Source: Methanomassiliicoccales archaeon PtaU1.Bin124
GTDB taxonomy: Archaea > Thermoplasmatota > Thermoplasmata > Methanomassiliicoccales > UBA472
NCBI GenBank assembly: GCA_002067865.1
Contig: MVRC01000007.1
Span: 1-64,000 of the forward strand
Reading direction: 5' to 3'
Length of the DNA: 64,000 bases
Position numbers and translations under genes: made by a program. Positions 19,689 to 27,591 of this stretch are shown piece by piece; position 1 is the first letter of the stretch; each line of letters begins with the position of its first letter. Below the pieces are notes generated by a model, which searched no databases, had not been told where the DNA came from, and saw only the letters and a list, made by a program, of their open reading frames with translations.

Positions 19689-20801
19689 TCAGCGTAGGGC
19701 TTCCCTTGCCCTGTCCATTATCTCCTGTGCGGTGATGACGTTCTGGCAGGTGGCGCATTGGATGCTCGTCCCCTGATCTGGCAGGAATATCAATGAACCG
19801 CAGCGCCCGCAGCGGATCGTTTTGACGTCGAAGCCCGCCATGTTCAGCTTGTACTTCAGCTCAGCATAGGTGCCCGGGGCAGGAGGCACGAACTGGGGGG
19901 CCGGGGCCGCAGGAACGGGGACTGGGACAGGAACCGGGACTGGGGCGGGTGTTGCCTGAACCGGTGCCGGAGCTGGTGCAGAGGGTACAGGTGCTGGGAC
20001 CGGGGCCGGTGCTGGTGCCGGAGCGGTCGCCGGTGCTCCCACCTCCTTCTTCCTGGCGGCGATCAACGCATCCAGGGTGGATTTGACGGTGCCAAGTTCC
20101 AGGGAACCGGAGTTCTTCAGATTGTTCTGGTCCACCTGGAAGGGATTGCTGAGACCCAGGCTGTTCGTCAGACCGTTGCGGACGAAATTGATGGCGAAGT
20201 TCCTGGACATCATGCCCTGATTTATCGTCACCTCGGAGACCTGCTCAAGGGGGATGGCCTCCATCTGCTGGTAGGTCTTCTTCAGCACGCCAGAGGAATG
20301 GAAGAACACGACCCTCTGATTCGTGGCCGCGATGATGACGACATAGGTCCTAGGGCCCTCATCGTCCATGGGACTGCGCCGGTCCTGATACTCCGCCCCG
20401 AACACGCTCTGCATGGCCTCGTTGTAGTTCAGCTGCATCACACCACTGAGAGGCCCGGGGACCGGCATCATACCAGTCTGCTGTGGGGCTTGATAGGAGT
20501 ACGTGGGTTGCGGCGCCGGTGCTGGGCTCGCCTGGGGCTGGGGTTGCGGCGCCGGTGCGGAAGGGGCAGGTTGTGGAGCAGGTGGTGCCTGGTACGTGGG
20601 TTGCGATGGTTGAGGCGTGGGCGTAGGATACGATGGTTGAGGCTGAGGGGCCGATTGGGACTGTGGTGCTGGCTGCACCGGTGCTGGAGCTGGTGCGGGG
20701 ATGGCGGGAGCAGCTACAGGTTTTGACGCTACCTTGGTGCCGCAGAAGGTACAGAACTTGGCCTCGTCGCTGATCTGGCGGTTACAGTTGGAACAGTACA
20801 T
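19689..20801 (-). CDS. Zinc-ribbon / Pro-Ala-rich / PH-like domain protein
   Basis: This 370-residue protein starts with a zinc ribbon (MYCSNCNRQISDEAKFCTFCG). A long Pro/Ala/Gln-rich low-complexity linker follows (about 25-120), then a globular domain of about 110 residues with the pattern of a bacterial PH-like fold (TYVVIIAATNQRVVFFHSSG, then EAIPLEQVSEVTI). A second Pro/Ala/Val-rich linker (about 255-310) and a C-terminal zinc ribbon (IRCGRCGSL...IQCATCQNV) complete it. The next gene upstream on the same strand (20853-21617) has the same ribbon-PH-ribbon order without the long linkers, so they are probably paralogues. No signal peptide or catalytic motif is seen. Function unknown; a protein- or lipid-binding adaptor is plausible. 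Its stop adjoins the thiC stop. Confidence 0.8.
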   Translation of the reverse strand: MYCSNCNRQISDEAKFCTFCGTKVASKPVAAPAIPAPAPAPVQPAPQSQSAPQPQPSYPTPTPQPSQPTYQAPPAPQPAPSAPAPQPQPQASPAPAPQPTYSYQAPQQTGMMPVPGPLSGVMQLNYNEAMQSVFGAEYQDRRSPMDDEGPRTYVVIIAATNQRVVFFHSSGVLKKTYQQMEAIPLEQVSEVTINQGMMSRNFAINFVRNGLTNSLGLSNPFQVDQNNLKNSGSLELGTVKSTLDALIAARKKEVGAPATAPAPAPAPVPAPVPSAPAPAPVQATPAPVPVPVPVPVPAAPAPQFVPPAPGTYAELKYKLNMAGFDVKTIRCGRCGSLIFLPDQGTSIQCATCQNVITAQEIMDRAREALR

Positions 20802-20852
20802 CGTTTGAACCCAGATGGTAAACCTATTCGGGATTATTAAACGATGCCATCC

Positions 20853-21617
20853 TCACTTTCTTACCTCGGTTATACTCTCCCGAAGCTTCTTGAAAAGGTC
20901 GACGGCGGTCGACGTAGTGTGGCAGTATTGGCAGGTGACCGTATCACCGGTCGTGGGCATGTTCATGTTGGCATTGCACGCCGGACACCTTACCACTTGT
21001 ACGACGATCCCACCTTTTGCCAGCTGAGAGGCCAGTTGGCCAAAATCGAACACAACGGACATCTGACTGTTCTTCTTGATATCCTCGGTCCTGACCCTAT
21101 TGGCGGTCACGACCAGCTTACGGAACGCCTCGGCCACTTCAATGGTCTTGTTAGTGGCTACAAAGCTGATACTGCCAGAATTCACCACTTTCCGATGGAT
21201 CGTCAGGTTGTAAAGCTCGGTCTCTGTCGAGGATCCGTTCGATCCATGAGAGATGATGATCCGGGTCCTTGCCAGAGCATCATGGATCTGGATCCCCTTG
21301 ATTCCCTCCAGATCTATCGAACGAGAAAGCTCGTACCTTCGTTCGGGCCACCCGTGCATCTCGACGATGAGCAGTCTGTGATTCGTCAGTACCGCAATGA
21401 TGCCATTGGTGTTGATGGAACCGTTCGGGGCAATTTCCGAGATGCCGCCATCCCACACCTGGATGAGCTTCTCCCCCTCCTGCATGATGACAAAGCCCGC
21501 GAGAGCCTTTTCCAGGTCCTCTCCCTTTCTGTTCTCCCATCGGTCCTTCTCGTCGACGACTATTGCTGCGGCGCTCGACGTTTGCTCCAATTCCTTCCCG
21601 CAATGCGGGCAGAACAT
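20853..21617 (-). CDS. Zinc-ribbon / PH-like domain protein, paralogue of the 19689-20801 gene
   Basis: The start is taken at ATG 21617 (MFCPHCGKELE), because the longer open frame would run into the tRNA gene upstream. The 254-residue product begins with a Cys-x2-Cys half-ribbon (CPHCG). It then has a PH-like domain (EKLIQVWDGGISEI, IIAVLTNHRLLIVEM, IDLEGIKGIQI) and a C-terminal zinc ribbon (VVRCPACNANM...VTCQYCHTT). The domain order matches the downstream neighbour, but the N-terminal ribbon has only one cysteine pair. Function is unknown. The upstream AT-rich stretch near 21650-21662 may hold the promoter. Confidence 0.75.
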   Translation of the reverse strand: MFCPHCGKELEQTSSAAAIVVDEKDRWENRKGEDLEKALAGFVIMQEGEKLIQVWDGGISEIAPNGSINTNGIIAVLTNHRLLIVEMHGWPERRYELSRSIDLEGIKGIQIHDALARTRIIISHGSNGSSTETELYNLTIHRKVVNSGSISFVATNKTIEVAEAFRKLVVTANRVRTEDIKKNSQMSVVFDFGQLASQLAKGGIVVQVVRCPACNANMNMPTTGDTVTCQYCHTTSTAVDLFKKLRESITEVRK

Positions 21618-21692
21618 GGTCTCTTTCCCCACGGGATGAATAGAGAATTGTGATGAATAATAAAACAATGCCTTGGAAATATGATGTAGAAA

Positions 21693-21790
21693 TGGAGCCA
21701 CTGGAGGGGATCGAACCCCCGGCCTACAGTTTACGAAACTGCCGCTCTATAACGGTCAATTCGTGTTGACTGCCGCTGAGCTACAGTGGC
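21693..21790 (-). tRNA. tRNA-Thr (anticodon CGT) with an insertion in the D-loop and encoded CCA
   Basis: Read on the minus strand, the gene folds as acceptor GCCACTG/CAGTGGC, U8-A9, D-stem GCTC/GAGC, anticodon stem GCAGT/ACTGT with loop TTCGTAA (anticodon CGT, Thr), a five-base variable loop and T-arm GGGGG TTCGATC CCCTC. The discriminator is T73, typical for archaeal tRNA-Thr, followed by encoded CCA (21693-21695). The cloverleaf closes only if 21-23 bases in the D-loop are treated as extra. Only this decoding makes all stems pair. It lies between two protein genes, with a TTTAA element near 21818-21825 as a possible promoter. Confidence 0.9.
21748..21770 (-). other. Putative tRNA intron in the D-loop of tRNA-Thr(CGT)
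   Basis: The extra segment can fold as a relaxed bulge-helix-bulge. The outer helix is the D-stem GCTC/GAGC, with TAT(A) bulged on the 3' side. The central four pairs are GCGG/CCGT (one G-U). CAG is bulged on the 5' side, the inner helix is TCAA/TTGA and the loop is CACGAA. Cutting after the second base of each bulge would remove 21 nt (21750-21770) and leave a D-loop AGCGGCATA with G18-G19 intact. Alternative boundaries remove 23 nt. The fold is seen by hand pairing; splicing is inferred. Confidence 0.65.
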
Positions 21791-21902
21791 TTAGGACTCC
21801 CAACAACAAGTGCCTCGATTTAACCCTTTCGTAATCTGAGGATGGGTCATATTTCCATAAAATTGGCAAAATAATAAATCCCTGGGAATTGAATGATGAT
21901 GC

Positions 21903-22925
21903 GTGCTTGTCGGCGCACTTGCGGAGATATCCATTCCTGCTGGCGATGTTATCGATCAGCGTTATGGTGGCCAGGAGTCGTTCAGGATCGTGATGGAGAA
22001 GGTGAAGTCGCTCCCTCTCACGGGATACCTGCAGACCAGCCTGGCATTGGAAGGGCACGATTCCAGCGGGGTCATCATCTTCGAAGTCGGTCGTCCCCTA
22101 TTCGCCATCTATTCGTTCCGACCGTCTGGCAATGAGACCGTCGAGATAATCTACAGGGGAGAGAGGGCCATGGAGTTCGTCTGTGGCGACTCGCTCTATG
22201 CCAACTCCCTGATCGAACTTCATAGGGTCAAGGACATAAAGGAACTGGAGAAGGCGCTGCGCAGCCGCGATTCCAAGCGGGACTTCGCCCAGACGCTGGA
22301 CAACTTCGTGCAGACCAGGGTATTGGAGGGAAGGGAGAGGCCGGTCCCCGGACAGAGGCCCAAGGTGGACGAGGCCGACAGCCTCTCCGCCGCCATCCTG
22401 GATTTCCATCTCAAGAACGCCAAAGAGAAGGCGAACCCCAGACGCACCATGGAGATCAACGTGGAGCTGACCGAGGGGGATAGTTACCTGGTGGAGGAGA
22501 CCAATCGCGATTACTCGCATGGCATCTTCGCCTATCTGGTGGAGCAGGGGATGCATGGGATGGGCATAACCAGGTCCAACCCGAAGGTGCTCCGTTCCAG
22601 GGTGGAAGATGGAAGCCCTACCATCCTATGGCTCACCGATCATGAAACGAAGAGCTCGGATACCGTGACGCCTTCGCTGGAGAAGATCATGGTGGTGGTC
22701 GAGGAGTTCCTCGCCAAGAACGAGCGGGGTGTCGTTCTCATCGACGATCTGCAATACCTCATCTCCAGCAATAACTTCGAGGGCGCCGTTCGGTTCATCA
22801 GGAACCTGGTGGACAAGGTCTCCGAGAAGAAGAGCATCTTCCTGCTGTCGGTCGACCCGAACAGCCTGAGCCCTCAGGAGCGGTCGATAATCGAGAGGGA
22901 GATGAACGTGGTGCAGTCCCGCTGA
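21903..22925 (+). CDS. DUF835-containing protein with an archaeal N-terminal domain (DUF2226-like)
   Basis: This 340-residue protein starts at GTG 21903 (MLVGALAEISIPAG). Residues 1-125 resemble a family of archaeal proteins with the pattern GYLQTSLALEGHDSSGVIIF and YRGERAMEFVCGDS (DUF2226-like, tentative). A charged linker leads to a C-terminal domain (about 185-338) with the features of DUF835: DSYLVEE, a GMGITRSNP segment, ILWLTDHE, GVVLIDDLQYLISSNNF and IFLLSVDPNSLS. DUF835 resembles a degenerate RecA-like fold and is often attached to sensor or signalling modules. It converges with the zinc-ribbon helical protein downstream. The DUF835 call is fairly firm; the N-terminal call is weaker. 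Confidence 0.75.
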   Translation: MLVGALAEISIPAGDVIDQRYGGQESFRIVMEKVKSLPLTGYLQTSLALEGHDSSGVIIFEVGRPLFAIYSFRPSGNETVEIIYRGERAMEFVCGDSLYANSLIELHRVKDIKELEKALRSRDSKRDFAQTLDNFVQTRVLEGRERPVPGQRPKVDEADSLSAAILDFHLKNAKEKANPRRTMEINVELTEGDSYLVEETNRDYSHGIFAYLVEQGMHGMGITRSNPKVLRSRVEDGSPTILWLTDHETKSSDTVTPSLEKIMVVVEEFLAKNERGVVLIDDLQYLISSNNFEGAVRFIRNLVDKVSEKKSIFLLSVDPNSLSPQERSIIEREMNVVQSR

Positions 22926-23966
22926 TCAAAGACGCTTGATCTCTGCCTTGAACTCGATCAGGAACTCGAGGGCCTCGTCGTACTTTTCTTTCTTGACCGA
23001 AAGACCAGCATCCTTGAGGACCTTGACCAGGGTGGTGACGTCCTTGCCCTCCGCCTTGGCGTCCATGAGCTGCGACTTCGCCTTCTTGATCTCGTTCTTG
23101 GTGATGTCCGGCAGGGTCTTGGATATCTCTTCCTTACCCTTCCGTGCCAGTATCCCCATCATGGACCAATCCCCATGCTCGCCGGCGTCCTGGGCCTCCT
23201 TGAGCAGCCTGCGGGGCTCGCGGGTATCTACGTAGAAGCGCTCGGCGTTCTGGATCATCGCCTCCAGTTCCTCGCACATGTCGTGCGCCTCGAGGTACTT
23301 GCCCGTGACCTTCTCGGATATCTTCCTTCCGGCCTTGGCCTCCTTGAGCGCTCCCTCGTAATCCTTCTGGGCCAGGCGGTTCTTGGTCGATTCGATGGAG
23401 TCCTTGATCTCGCCCGGGTCCGTGCCCATCGCCCTGGCCACGGTCGACAGCTTCTCCAGGTATTCGATGTCCTTGGCGATACGGTCCTCGATCTTGGTGC
23501 GGATGAGGGCGTTGCACTGCTTGACGCAGTTAACGGCGGTGGAAAGGTCCTTCGCCTTTCCCGCCTTGACCGCCCTGTCGATCAGGCCACGGCATTCGGA
23601 CGATTCCACGTCATATTCCTTGGCCAGCTCCATCAGGGGCTTCACCTCTGACACGAGGACCGGGAACTGACGCTTCAGGTCTTCGTCCTCCGCCACAGGG
23701 GCCGGCTCAGGCTCAGCTTCGGCAGGCCTCTCTTCCTGTTGACCGGTCTCGAACACGGCGCCGCAGGCAGGGCATTGCGCGGCGTCCACTGGGACGGTCT
23801 TCCCACATTCAGGGCATTCGGCCTCGAGGACCTCCTCTATCTCGAACTCCACCCCGCACTTGGGGCACTTGTCCACGTTCCCGTGGATCTGGGTGCCGCA
23901 CTCGGGGCATTCGAACTCAAAATCATTGTCTGATTTGTCCTGGCTTTGCCCTGCCAACAATATCAC
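22926..23966 (-). CDS. Triple zinc-ribbon protein with helical C-terminal domain
   Basis: The start is set at GTG 23966 because a strong TATA box (ATATATAC, complement of 23991-24000) lies about 30 bp upstream, inside the longer open frame; TTG 23957 with GGTGAT before it is an alternative. The 346-residue product carries three zinc ribbons in its first 80 residues (CPECGTQ...CPKCGVE, CPECGKT, CPACGAV). An acidic Pro/Glu linker follows, then about 230 residues of amphipathic, coiled-coil-like helices (e.g. DIEYLEKLSTVARAMG). Such ribbon-plus-helix proteins are common in Thermoplasmatota and uncharacterised. Possibly near-leaderless. Confidence 0.75.
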   Translation of the reverse strand: MILLAGQSQDKSDNDFEFECPECGTQIHGNVDKCPKCGVEFEIEEVLEAECPECGKTVPVDAAQCPACGAVFETGQQEERPAEAEPEPAPVAEDEDLKRQFPVLVSEVKPLMELAKEYDVESSECRGLIDRAVKAGKAKDLSTAVNCVKQCNALIRTKIEDRIAKDIEYLEKLSTVARAMGTDPGEIKDSIESTKNRLAQKDYEGALKEAKAGRKISEKVTGKYLEAHDMCEELEAMIQNAERFYVDTREPRRLLKEAQDAGEHGDWSMMGILARKGKEEISKTLPDITKNEIKKAKSQLMDAKAEGKDVTTLVKVLKDAGLSVKKEKYDEALEFLIEFKAEIKRL

Positions 23967-23990
23967 CGGTACCGTATCAATTATCGATGT

Positions 23991-24000
23991 TGTATATATT
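23991..24000 (-). promoter_or_regulatory. TATA box of the triple zinc-ribbon gene
   Basis: The minus strand reads AATATATACA. Its centre near 23996 predicts transcription starting near 23970, four bases before the chosen GTG start, so the transcript would be essentially leaderless. Confidence 0.5.
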
Positions 24001-24016
24001 GTTGCTCTCTTCCGTC

Positions 24017-24838
24017 TCAATTAACGTTATTTACAGTGCCATCCAGCATCCGGCGCATCAATACTGCGTCCGCCGTTGGGTCGGTGGTTTCACAAATGAG
24101 AGAGAGGTCCCTGTCGGAATCGGTCAATAGGTCGGCCAGGAAAGAATAGTCGGGGCTCTTCGCATCTAGGGCGAGATGGTTCTTCTCACCGGCGGCGGTA
24201 TATTCGATGCCGCTGAAATGGCAGTGCATCTTCTTTGTAGGGGAGCGGTCATAGGAATCGAAGATCGCCTGGAAGTCCCCTTTGCCCTTGATCGAACCGT
24301 TCGTTCTGGCGTGCATGTGCGCGAAATCGATCACTGGCTGGACTCCCTCGACCTCTGACATCACTTGGTGTATCTCTTCGATCGTGCCCCATTGGCCCTT
24401 CTTCCCCATCGTCTCCAGACCGAGGATGACGTTGTTCTTCTCCATATCCAGTACTTCCCGGCAATGGGCGATCTCCGCCATCACCTTCTTGGTCACGGCC
24501 TCACTGGAATTGCCGGAATAGGCGGCGCAATGGATGACGATTATCCATGCCCCCATCGCCTTGGCCACCCGTGCAGATCGCAGGATCCAATCCCTGCTCT
24601 TGGCCACCGTCTCCTGGTTTTGAGAATTGAGACTGATGTAATAAGGCGCATGAGCGCTCAGCTGGATGTCCTTTTTGGCAGCGACGGCATTGGCCAACTT
24701 GGCCGCCTCCTCGGTAAGGTACACCTGCCTCACGAACTGTACCTCCAGCGCCTGGAGGCCCTTCTCCCCGGTCTTTCTCACCGCATCGGCCAGGTCCTTC
24801 GAGCCAGGTGGATATCCGGCGGGCCCTACCCTGATCAT
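24017..24838 (-). CDS. AP-endonuclease family 2 (endonuclease IV-like) TIM-barrel protein
   Basis: This 273-residue protein has the xylose-isomerase-like/endonuclease IV TIM-barrel pattern: MIRVGPAGYP at strand 1, IQLSAHAPYYISL, IIVIHCAAYSG, VILGLETMGKKGQWG, PVIDFAHMHARTNG, KMHCHFSGIEY and LSLICETTDP. The histidines and acids at these strand ends match metal ligands of Nfo (His, Glu, Asp, His, Glu). Endonuclease IV cuts DNA 5' of abasic sites, fitting with the nearby 8-oxoguanine glycosylase. Some members of this superfamily have lost nuclease activity, so DNA repair is likely but not proven. It lies upstream of the triple zinc-ribbon gene on the same strand. Confidence 0.8.
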   Translation of the reverse strand: MIRVGPAGYPPGSKDLADAVRKTGEKGLQALEVQFVRQVYLTEEAAKLANAVAAKKDIQLSAHAPYYISLNSQNQETVAKSRDWILRSARVAKAMGAWIIVIHCAAYSGNSSEAVTKKVMAEIAHCREVLDMEKNNVILGLETMGKKGQWGTIEEIHQVMSEVEGVQPVIDFAHMHARTNGSIKGKGDFQAIFDSYDRSPTKKMHCHFSGIEYTAAGEKNHLALDAKSPDYSFLADLLTDSDRDLSLICETTDPTADAVLMRRMLDGTVNNVN

Positions 24839-24925
24839 GGCGCTCCAATTGGTGCTTGAATTATTTCAATCTGGGCATCGAAGGATAAAATACTTGCTCG
24901 TGCGTTAATGAATGTGGAGGATGAG

Positions 24926-25402
24926 ATGGAGTTCGTCAAGATAGACAAGCCGGCTGATGTGAACATCATCATCGGCCAATCGCATTTCATCAAAACGGCC
25001 GAGGACCTTTACGAGGCCATGGTCAATTCGGTTCCAGGCGCCAAGTTCGGGGTCGCGTTCAGCGAGGCCTCTGGACCATGTCTGATCAGGGTCGAAGGAA
25101 ATGACCCGGAGCTCAGGTCCATCGCGGTGAAGAACGCCCAGAACATCGCCGCTGGACACACTTTCATCATCGTCATGAGGGACTGCTATCCGGTGAACGT
25201 TCTGAGGAACATCAAGGACGTTCCCGAGGTGTGCAACATATTCTGTGCGACCGCCAACGATCTGGATGTGGTCGTGGCAGAGAACGATAGGGGTCGGGGG
25301 ATAATCGGAGTTATCGACGGCTGTCCGCCGAAGGGGGTGGAGAACGATGAAAAGACCAAAGAAAGGAGAGAGTTCCTCAGAAAAATTGGATACAAGCGAT
25401 GA
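24926..25402 (+). CDS. Adenosine-specific kinase (DUF355 family)
   Basis: The start at ATG 24926 (MEFVKIDKPAD) has a strong GGAGG five bases upstream; ATG 24908 would place that site inside the gene. The 158-residue product matches the archaeal adenosine-specific kinase family (IIIGQSHFIKTAEDLYEA, GVAFSEASGPCLIR, NAQNIAAGHTFIIV, IFCATANDLDVV, GIIGVIDGCPPKGVE). Structural work on a Pyrobaculum homologue assigned ATP-dependent adenosine phosphorylation, but physiological evidence is limited. It precedes a methyltransferase gene by a few bases, forming a probable three-gene operon with it and the OGG gene. Confidence 0.88.
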   Translation: MEFVKIDKPADVNIIIGQSHFIKTAEDLYEAMVNSVPGAKFGVAFSEASGPCLIRVEGNDPELRSIAVKNAQNIAAGHTFIIVMRDCYPVNVLRNIKDVPEVCNIFCATANDLDVVVAENDRGRGIIGVIDGCPPKGVENDEKTKERREFLRKIGYKR

Positions 25403-25409
25403 GGACGTG

Positions 25410-26168
25410 ATGGACCTCTATGAAAAGATGTCCAAGTACTATGACATCTGGTATGAGGACTTCCAGGAGGACGTCGACTTCTACAAGCGGCTGGCCGAAC
25501 GCACCGGCGGACCCATACTGGAATGCATGTGTGGGACCGGGCGCGTCCTGCTCCCTTTGGCGAAGGAGGGCTACGAGATCGCTGGCTTCGACAAGAGCTA
25601 TGCGATGATCGACCAGCTGACTGCCAAGATCGACCTGCTGGACGAGGAACTGCAGGAGAACATCCGGATCGGGCATGGGGACATCAAAAACATCCAGTGC
25701 CCCAAGAAGTACCGCCTGATCATCGTTCCCTTCAATTCGTTCCTACATCTGCTGGAGACGGAAGAGCAGGAGGAGGCCTTGCGCAATGTGGTCGACCATC
25801 TCCGGGCCGATGGCGAGTTTGTCCTGAGCATGTTCAATCCCCGCCTCGACCGGCCAGAGAACCTGATGAGGCACAGGGGGACCAAGGTCACCAAGCATGG
25901 CGAGGTCATCAGCAAGTTCGAAGCGCAGTCGTTCGACCATGCGAGGCAACGCACGACGGTGCATCTTTTCCTCGACATATCCCGCCAGGACCGAGACCTG
26001 CGCAGGGTGACGACGGTCATGACCCTCAGGTACATGTTCGAGCGCGAGGTCGTGGAGCTGCTGAACCGCTGCGGCCTCAGGGTCACAGAGACATATGGTG
26101 ACTTCCAGTTCGGTCCGTTCCGTAAGGGCAGCGATATGATGGTGTTCGTGGCGCGGAAATCGAAATGA
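25410..26168 (+). CDS. Class I SAM-dependent methyltransferase
   Basis: This 252-residue protein begins at ATG 25410 (MDLYEKMSKYYDIWYED), seven bases after the kinase stop and preceded by GAGG; a longer frame from 25347 would overlap the kinase by 56 bp. It shows the Rossmann methyltransferase pattern: motif I ILECMCGTGRVLLPLA, motif II EIAGFDKSYAMID, an acidic GHGDIKN and motif IV RLIIVPFNSFLHLLE. The C-terminal half (VTTVMTLRYMFEREVVELL, FGPFRKGSDMMVFVARK) is typical of small-molecule methyltransferases. The substrate cannot be read from the sequence. It overlaps the OGG start by 4 bp (ATGA), indicating translational coupling. Confidence 0.88.
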   Translation: MDLYEKMSKYYDIWYEDFQEDVDFYKRLAERTGGPILECMCGTGRVLLPLAKEGYEIAGFDKSYAMIDQLTAKIDLLDEELQENIRIGHGDIKNIQCPKKYRLIIVPFNSFLHLLETEEQEEALRNVVDHLRADGEFVLSMFNPRLDRPENLMRHRGTKVTKHGEVISKFEAQSFDHARQRTTVHLFLDISRQDRDLRRVTTVMTLRYMFEREVVELLNRCGLRVTETYGDFQFGPFRKGSDMMVFVARKSK

Positions 26169-26986
26169 GACTGGAGCCGTTCGACCTGGACAAGACGCTG
26201 TCCTGCGGCCAGGTGTTCCGCTGGCGCAAGCGGGGAGAGTGGTGGGAGGGGATCGTCGATGGCAAGGACGTGAGGGTCCGCCAGACCGCCCATGGGGTTA
26301 AGGCGGACGGCATGTCGGACGACCGTTTGAGGCGATATTTCAGGGCGGACGATGACCTCGATTGCATCTGCCAGGACATTATGGTGAACTGTGGGGATGA
26401 ACGCATGTCGCTCATCCTCTCGGACCAGCGCGGCCTCCGTCTGGTGCGGCAGGACCCGTGGGAGTGTTGCGCCTCGTACATTCTCGCCACATACGTCCAC
26501 ATTCCCCGGATCGAGCAGATGATCGACCGGGTATGCACCGCATACGGGGATCCTCTTCCGAGCGGACGTTACGCGTTCCCTCGCCCCGAGCAGATCGCCG
26601 CCAACCCTGACGCTGCCAGATCGTGCGGTCTTGGGTTCAGGTGCGACCGTTTCCTAGCGTTCTCAAAGATGGTCGATCGAGGGGAGGTCGACCTGAACGG
26701 CATCGGCGAACTACCTTACGAGGAATGCGTGAAGGAATTGAGATCACTGCCTGGAATCGGGGAGAAGGTGGCGGACTGCGTGGCGTTGTTCTCCATGGAC
26801 CACCTCGAGGCGTTCCCGGTGGATGTGCGGATAAAGAAATCGATGGAGCACTTCTGGGGCATCACCGGCAGTTACAAAAGAGTGAACAGGGACAGCCGCA
26901 TGCTGTTCGGCCCATATGCTGGCTATGCCCAGGAGTGCATCTACCTGTTCATGCAGGGAAAGACCAGGAACATCAGGCCTTGTTAG
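26165..26986 (+). CDS. ogg: 8-oxoguanine DNA glycosylase (OGG1 type)
   Basis: This 273-residue protein has an OGG1-like N-terminal domain (LDKTLSCGQVFRWRK) and the helix-hairpin-helix-GPD motif LPGIGEKVADCVALFS, where Lys is the catalytic nucleophile, followed by FPVDVRIKK with the catalytic Asp. It removes 8-oxoguanine from DNA and nicks the strand by beta-elimination. Archaea usually have Ogg2 or AGOG; this one has the full N-terminal TBP-like domain of the Ogg1 type. It overlaps the methyltransferase by 4 bp and the convergent HTH gene by 14 bp. The endonuclease IV-like gene nearby could process its products. Confidence 0.92.
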   Translation: MRLEPFDLDKTLSCGQVFRWRKRGEWWEGIVDGKDVRVRQTAHGVKADGMSDDRLRRYFRADDDLDCICQDIMVNCGDERMSLILSDQRGLRLVRQDPWECCASYILATYVHIPRIEQMIDRVCTAYGDPLPSGRYAFPRPEQIAANPDAARSCGLGFRCDRFLAFSKMVDRGEVDLNGIGELPYEECVKELRSLPGIGEKVADCVALFSMDHLEAFPVDVRIKKSMEHFWGITGSYKRVNRDSRMLFGPYAGYAQECIYLFMQGKTRNIRPC

Positions 26987-27362
26987 GGCATTCCAGGTCA
27001 GGGCATACACATGAAGGCGCGGTCAGGCCGGTGTGTATCTCATAGACCTTGACCAGCATTCCGCTCTTCTTGACCATCTCACAGATACGGCAGGTCTCGG
27101 TGACGATATCGGAGCCGTTCATGATCCGAATGGCCGCCTGCTCGACCTCCTTCTTGAAGTCCTCGTACTTGCCGCTGTTCTCGATCTCCTTTGAGGTCCC
27201 TCTCTTGGCCTTGAGGTATTGAGAAATTGCTGCGTCCGTCACTCCAAAGCGGCGCGCGACCTCGGCCTGGCTCAGGTGGTGCTTCTCGACCAACTCCCTT
27301 GCCAGTTCCCTACGGATGGAGGGTAGGACGTACCAGACGATCAGCTCACAGGGGATCTTCAT
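26973..27362 (-). CDS. Predicted HTH transcriptional regulator with a C-terminal cysteine cluster
   Basis: This 129-residue protein has a helix-turn-helix (LSQAEVARRFGVTDAAISQYL, about residues 31-50), a charged linker, and a C-terminal region with Cys at CRICEMV and CVCPDLEC. The layout matches COG2522-type archaeal XRE-like regulators. The four to five cysteines could bind a metal or an Fe-S cluster, making it a redox or metal sensor (inference). A TATA element (complement of 27383-27395) lies about 28 bp from the ATG, so the mRNA is probably leaderless. Its 3' end overlaps the OGG gene by 14 bp on the opposite strand. Confidence 0.8.
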   Translation of the reverse strand: MKIPCELIVWYVLPSIRRELARELVEKHHLSQAEVARRFGVTDAAISQYLKAKRGTSKEIENSGKYEDFKKEVEQAAIRIMNGSDIVTETCRICEMVKKSGMLVKVYEIHTGLTAPSCVCPDLECPNKA

Positions 27363-27382
27363 GCAGGCCGATAAGTCTTAAC

Positions 27383-27395
27383 GATAATAAATAAG
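27383..27395 (-). promoter_or_regulatory. TATA box of the HTH regulator gene
   Basis: The minus strand reads CTTATTTATTATC, with its centre about 26-28 bp upstream of the ATG at 27362. This predicts a leaderless transcript. Confidence 0.5.
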
Positions 27396-27591
27396 TTAAC
27401 ACTCCTAGAACCGGAAGAACACACCATTTTTTGACACGCTGAGTTTGTACATACCAATTATTGTCGGGGCCTAATAAATCATCTGGAATTTTTCATTGAT
27501 GATAATTAAGATCGTGAATTATCGAAACATATTTATCAAAAATGCACACGTCTTAGATAGTAACGACCTTGGGGTCGAAGGAGGATGAAAA

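Noticed and set aside
21618-21701. Longer start of the PH-like zinc-ribbon protein
   Set aside because: The extension would overlap the 3' end of the tRNA gene and begins with a hydrophobic non-conserved stretch; ATG 21617 starts directly at the ribbon.
23967-24020. TTG start of the triple zinc-ribbon protein at 24020
   Set aside because: This segment contains a strong TATA box and is not ribbon-like; the GTG at 23966 fits the promoter spacing.
25347-25409. N-terminal extension of the methyltransferase
   Set aside because: It overlaps the conserved end of the adenosine kinase, and ATG 25410 has GAGG upstream and begins at the usual first helix of the family.
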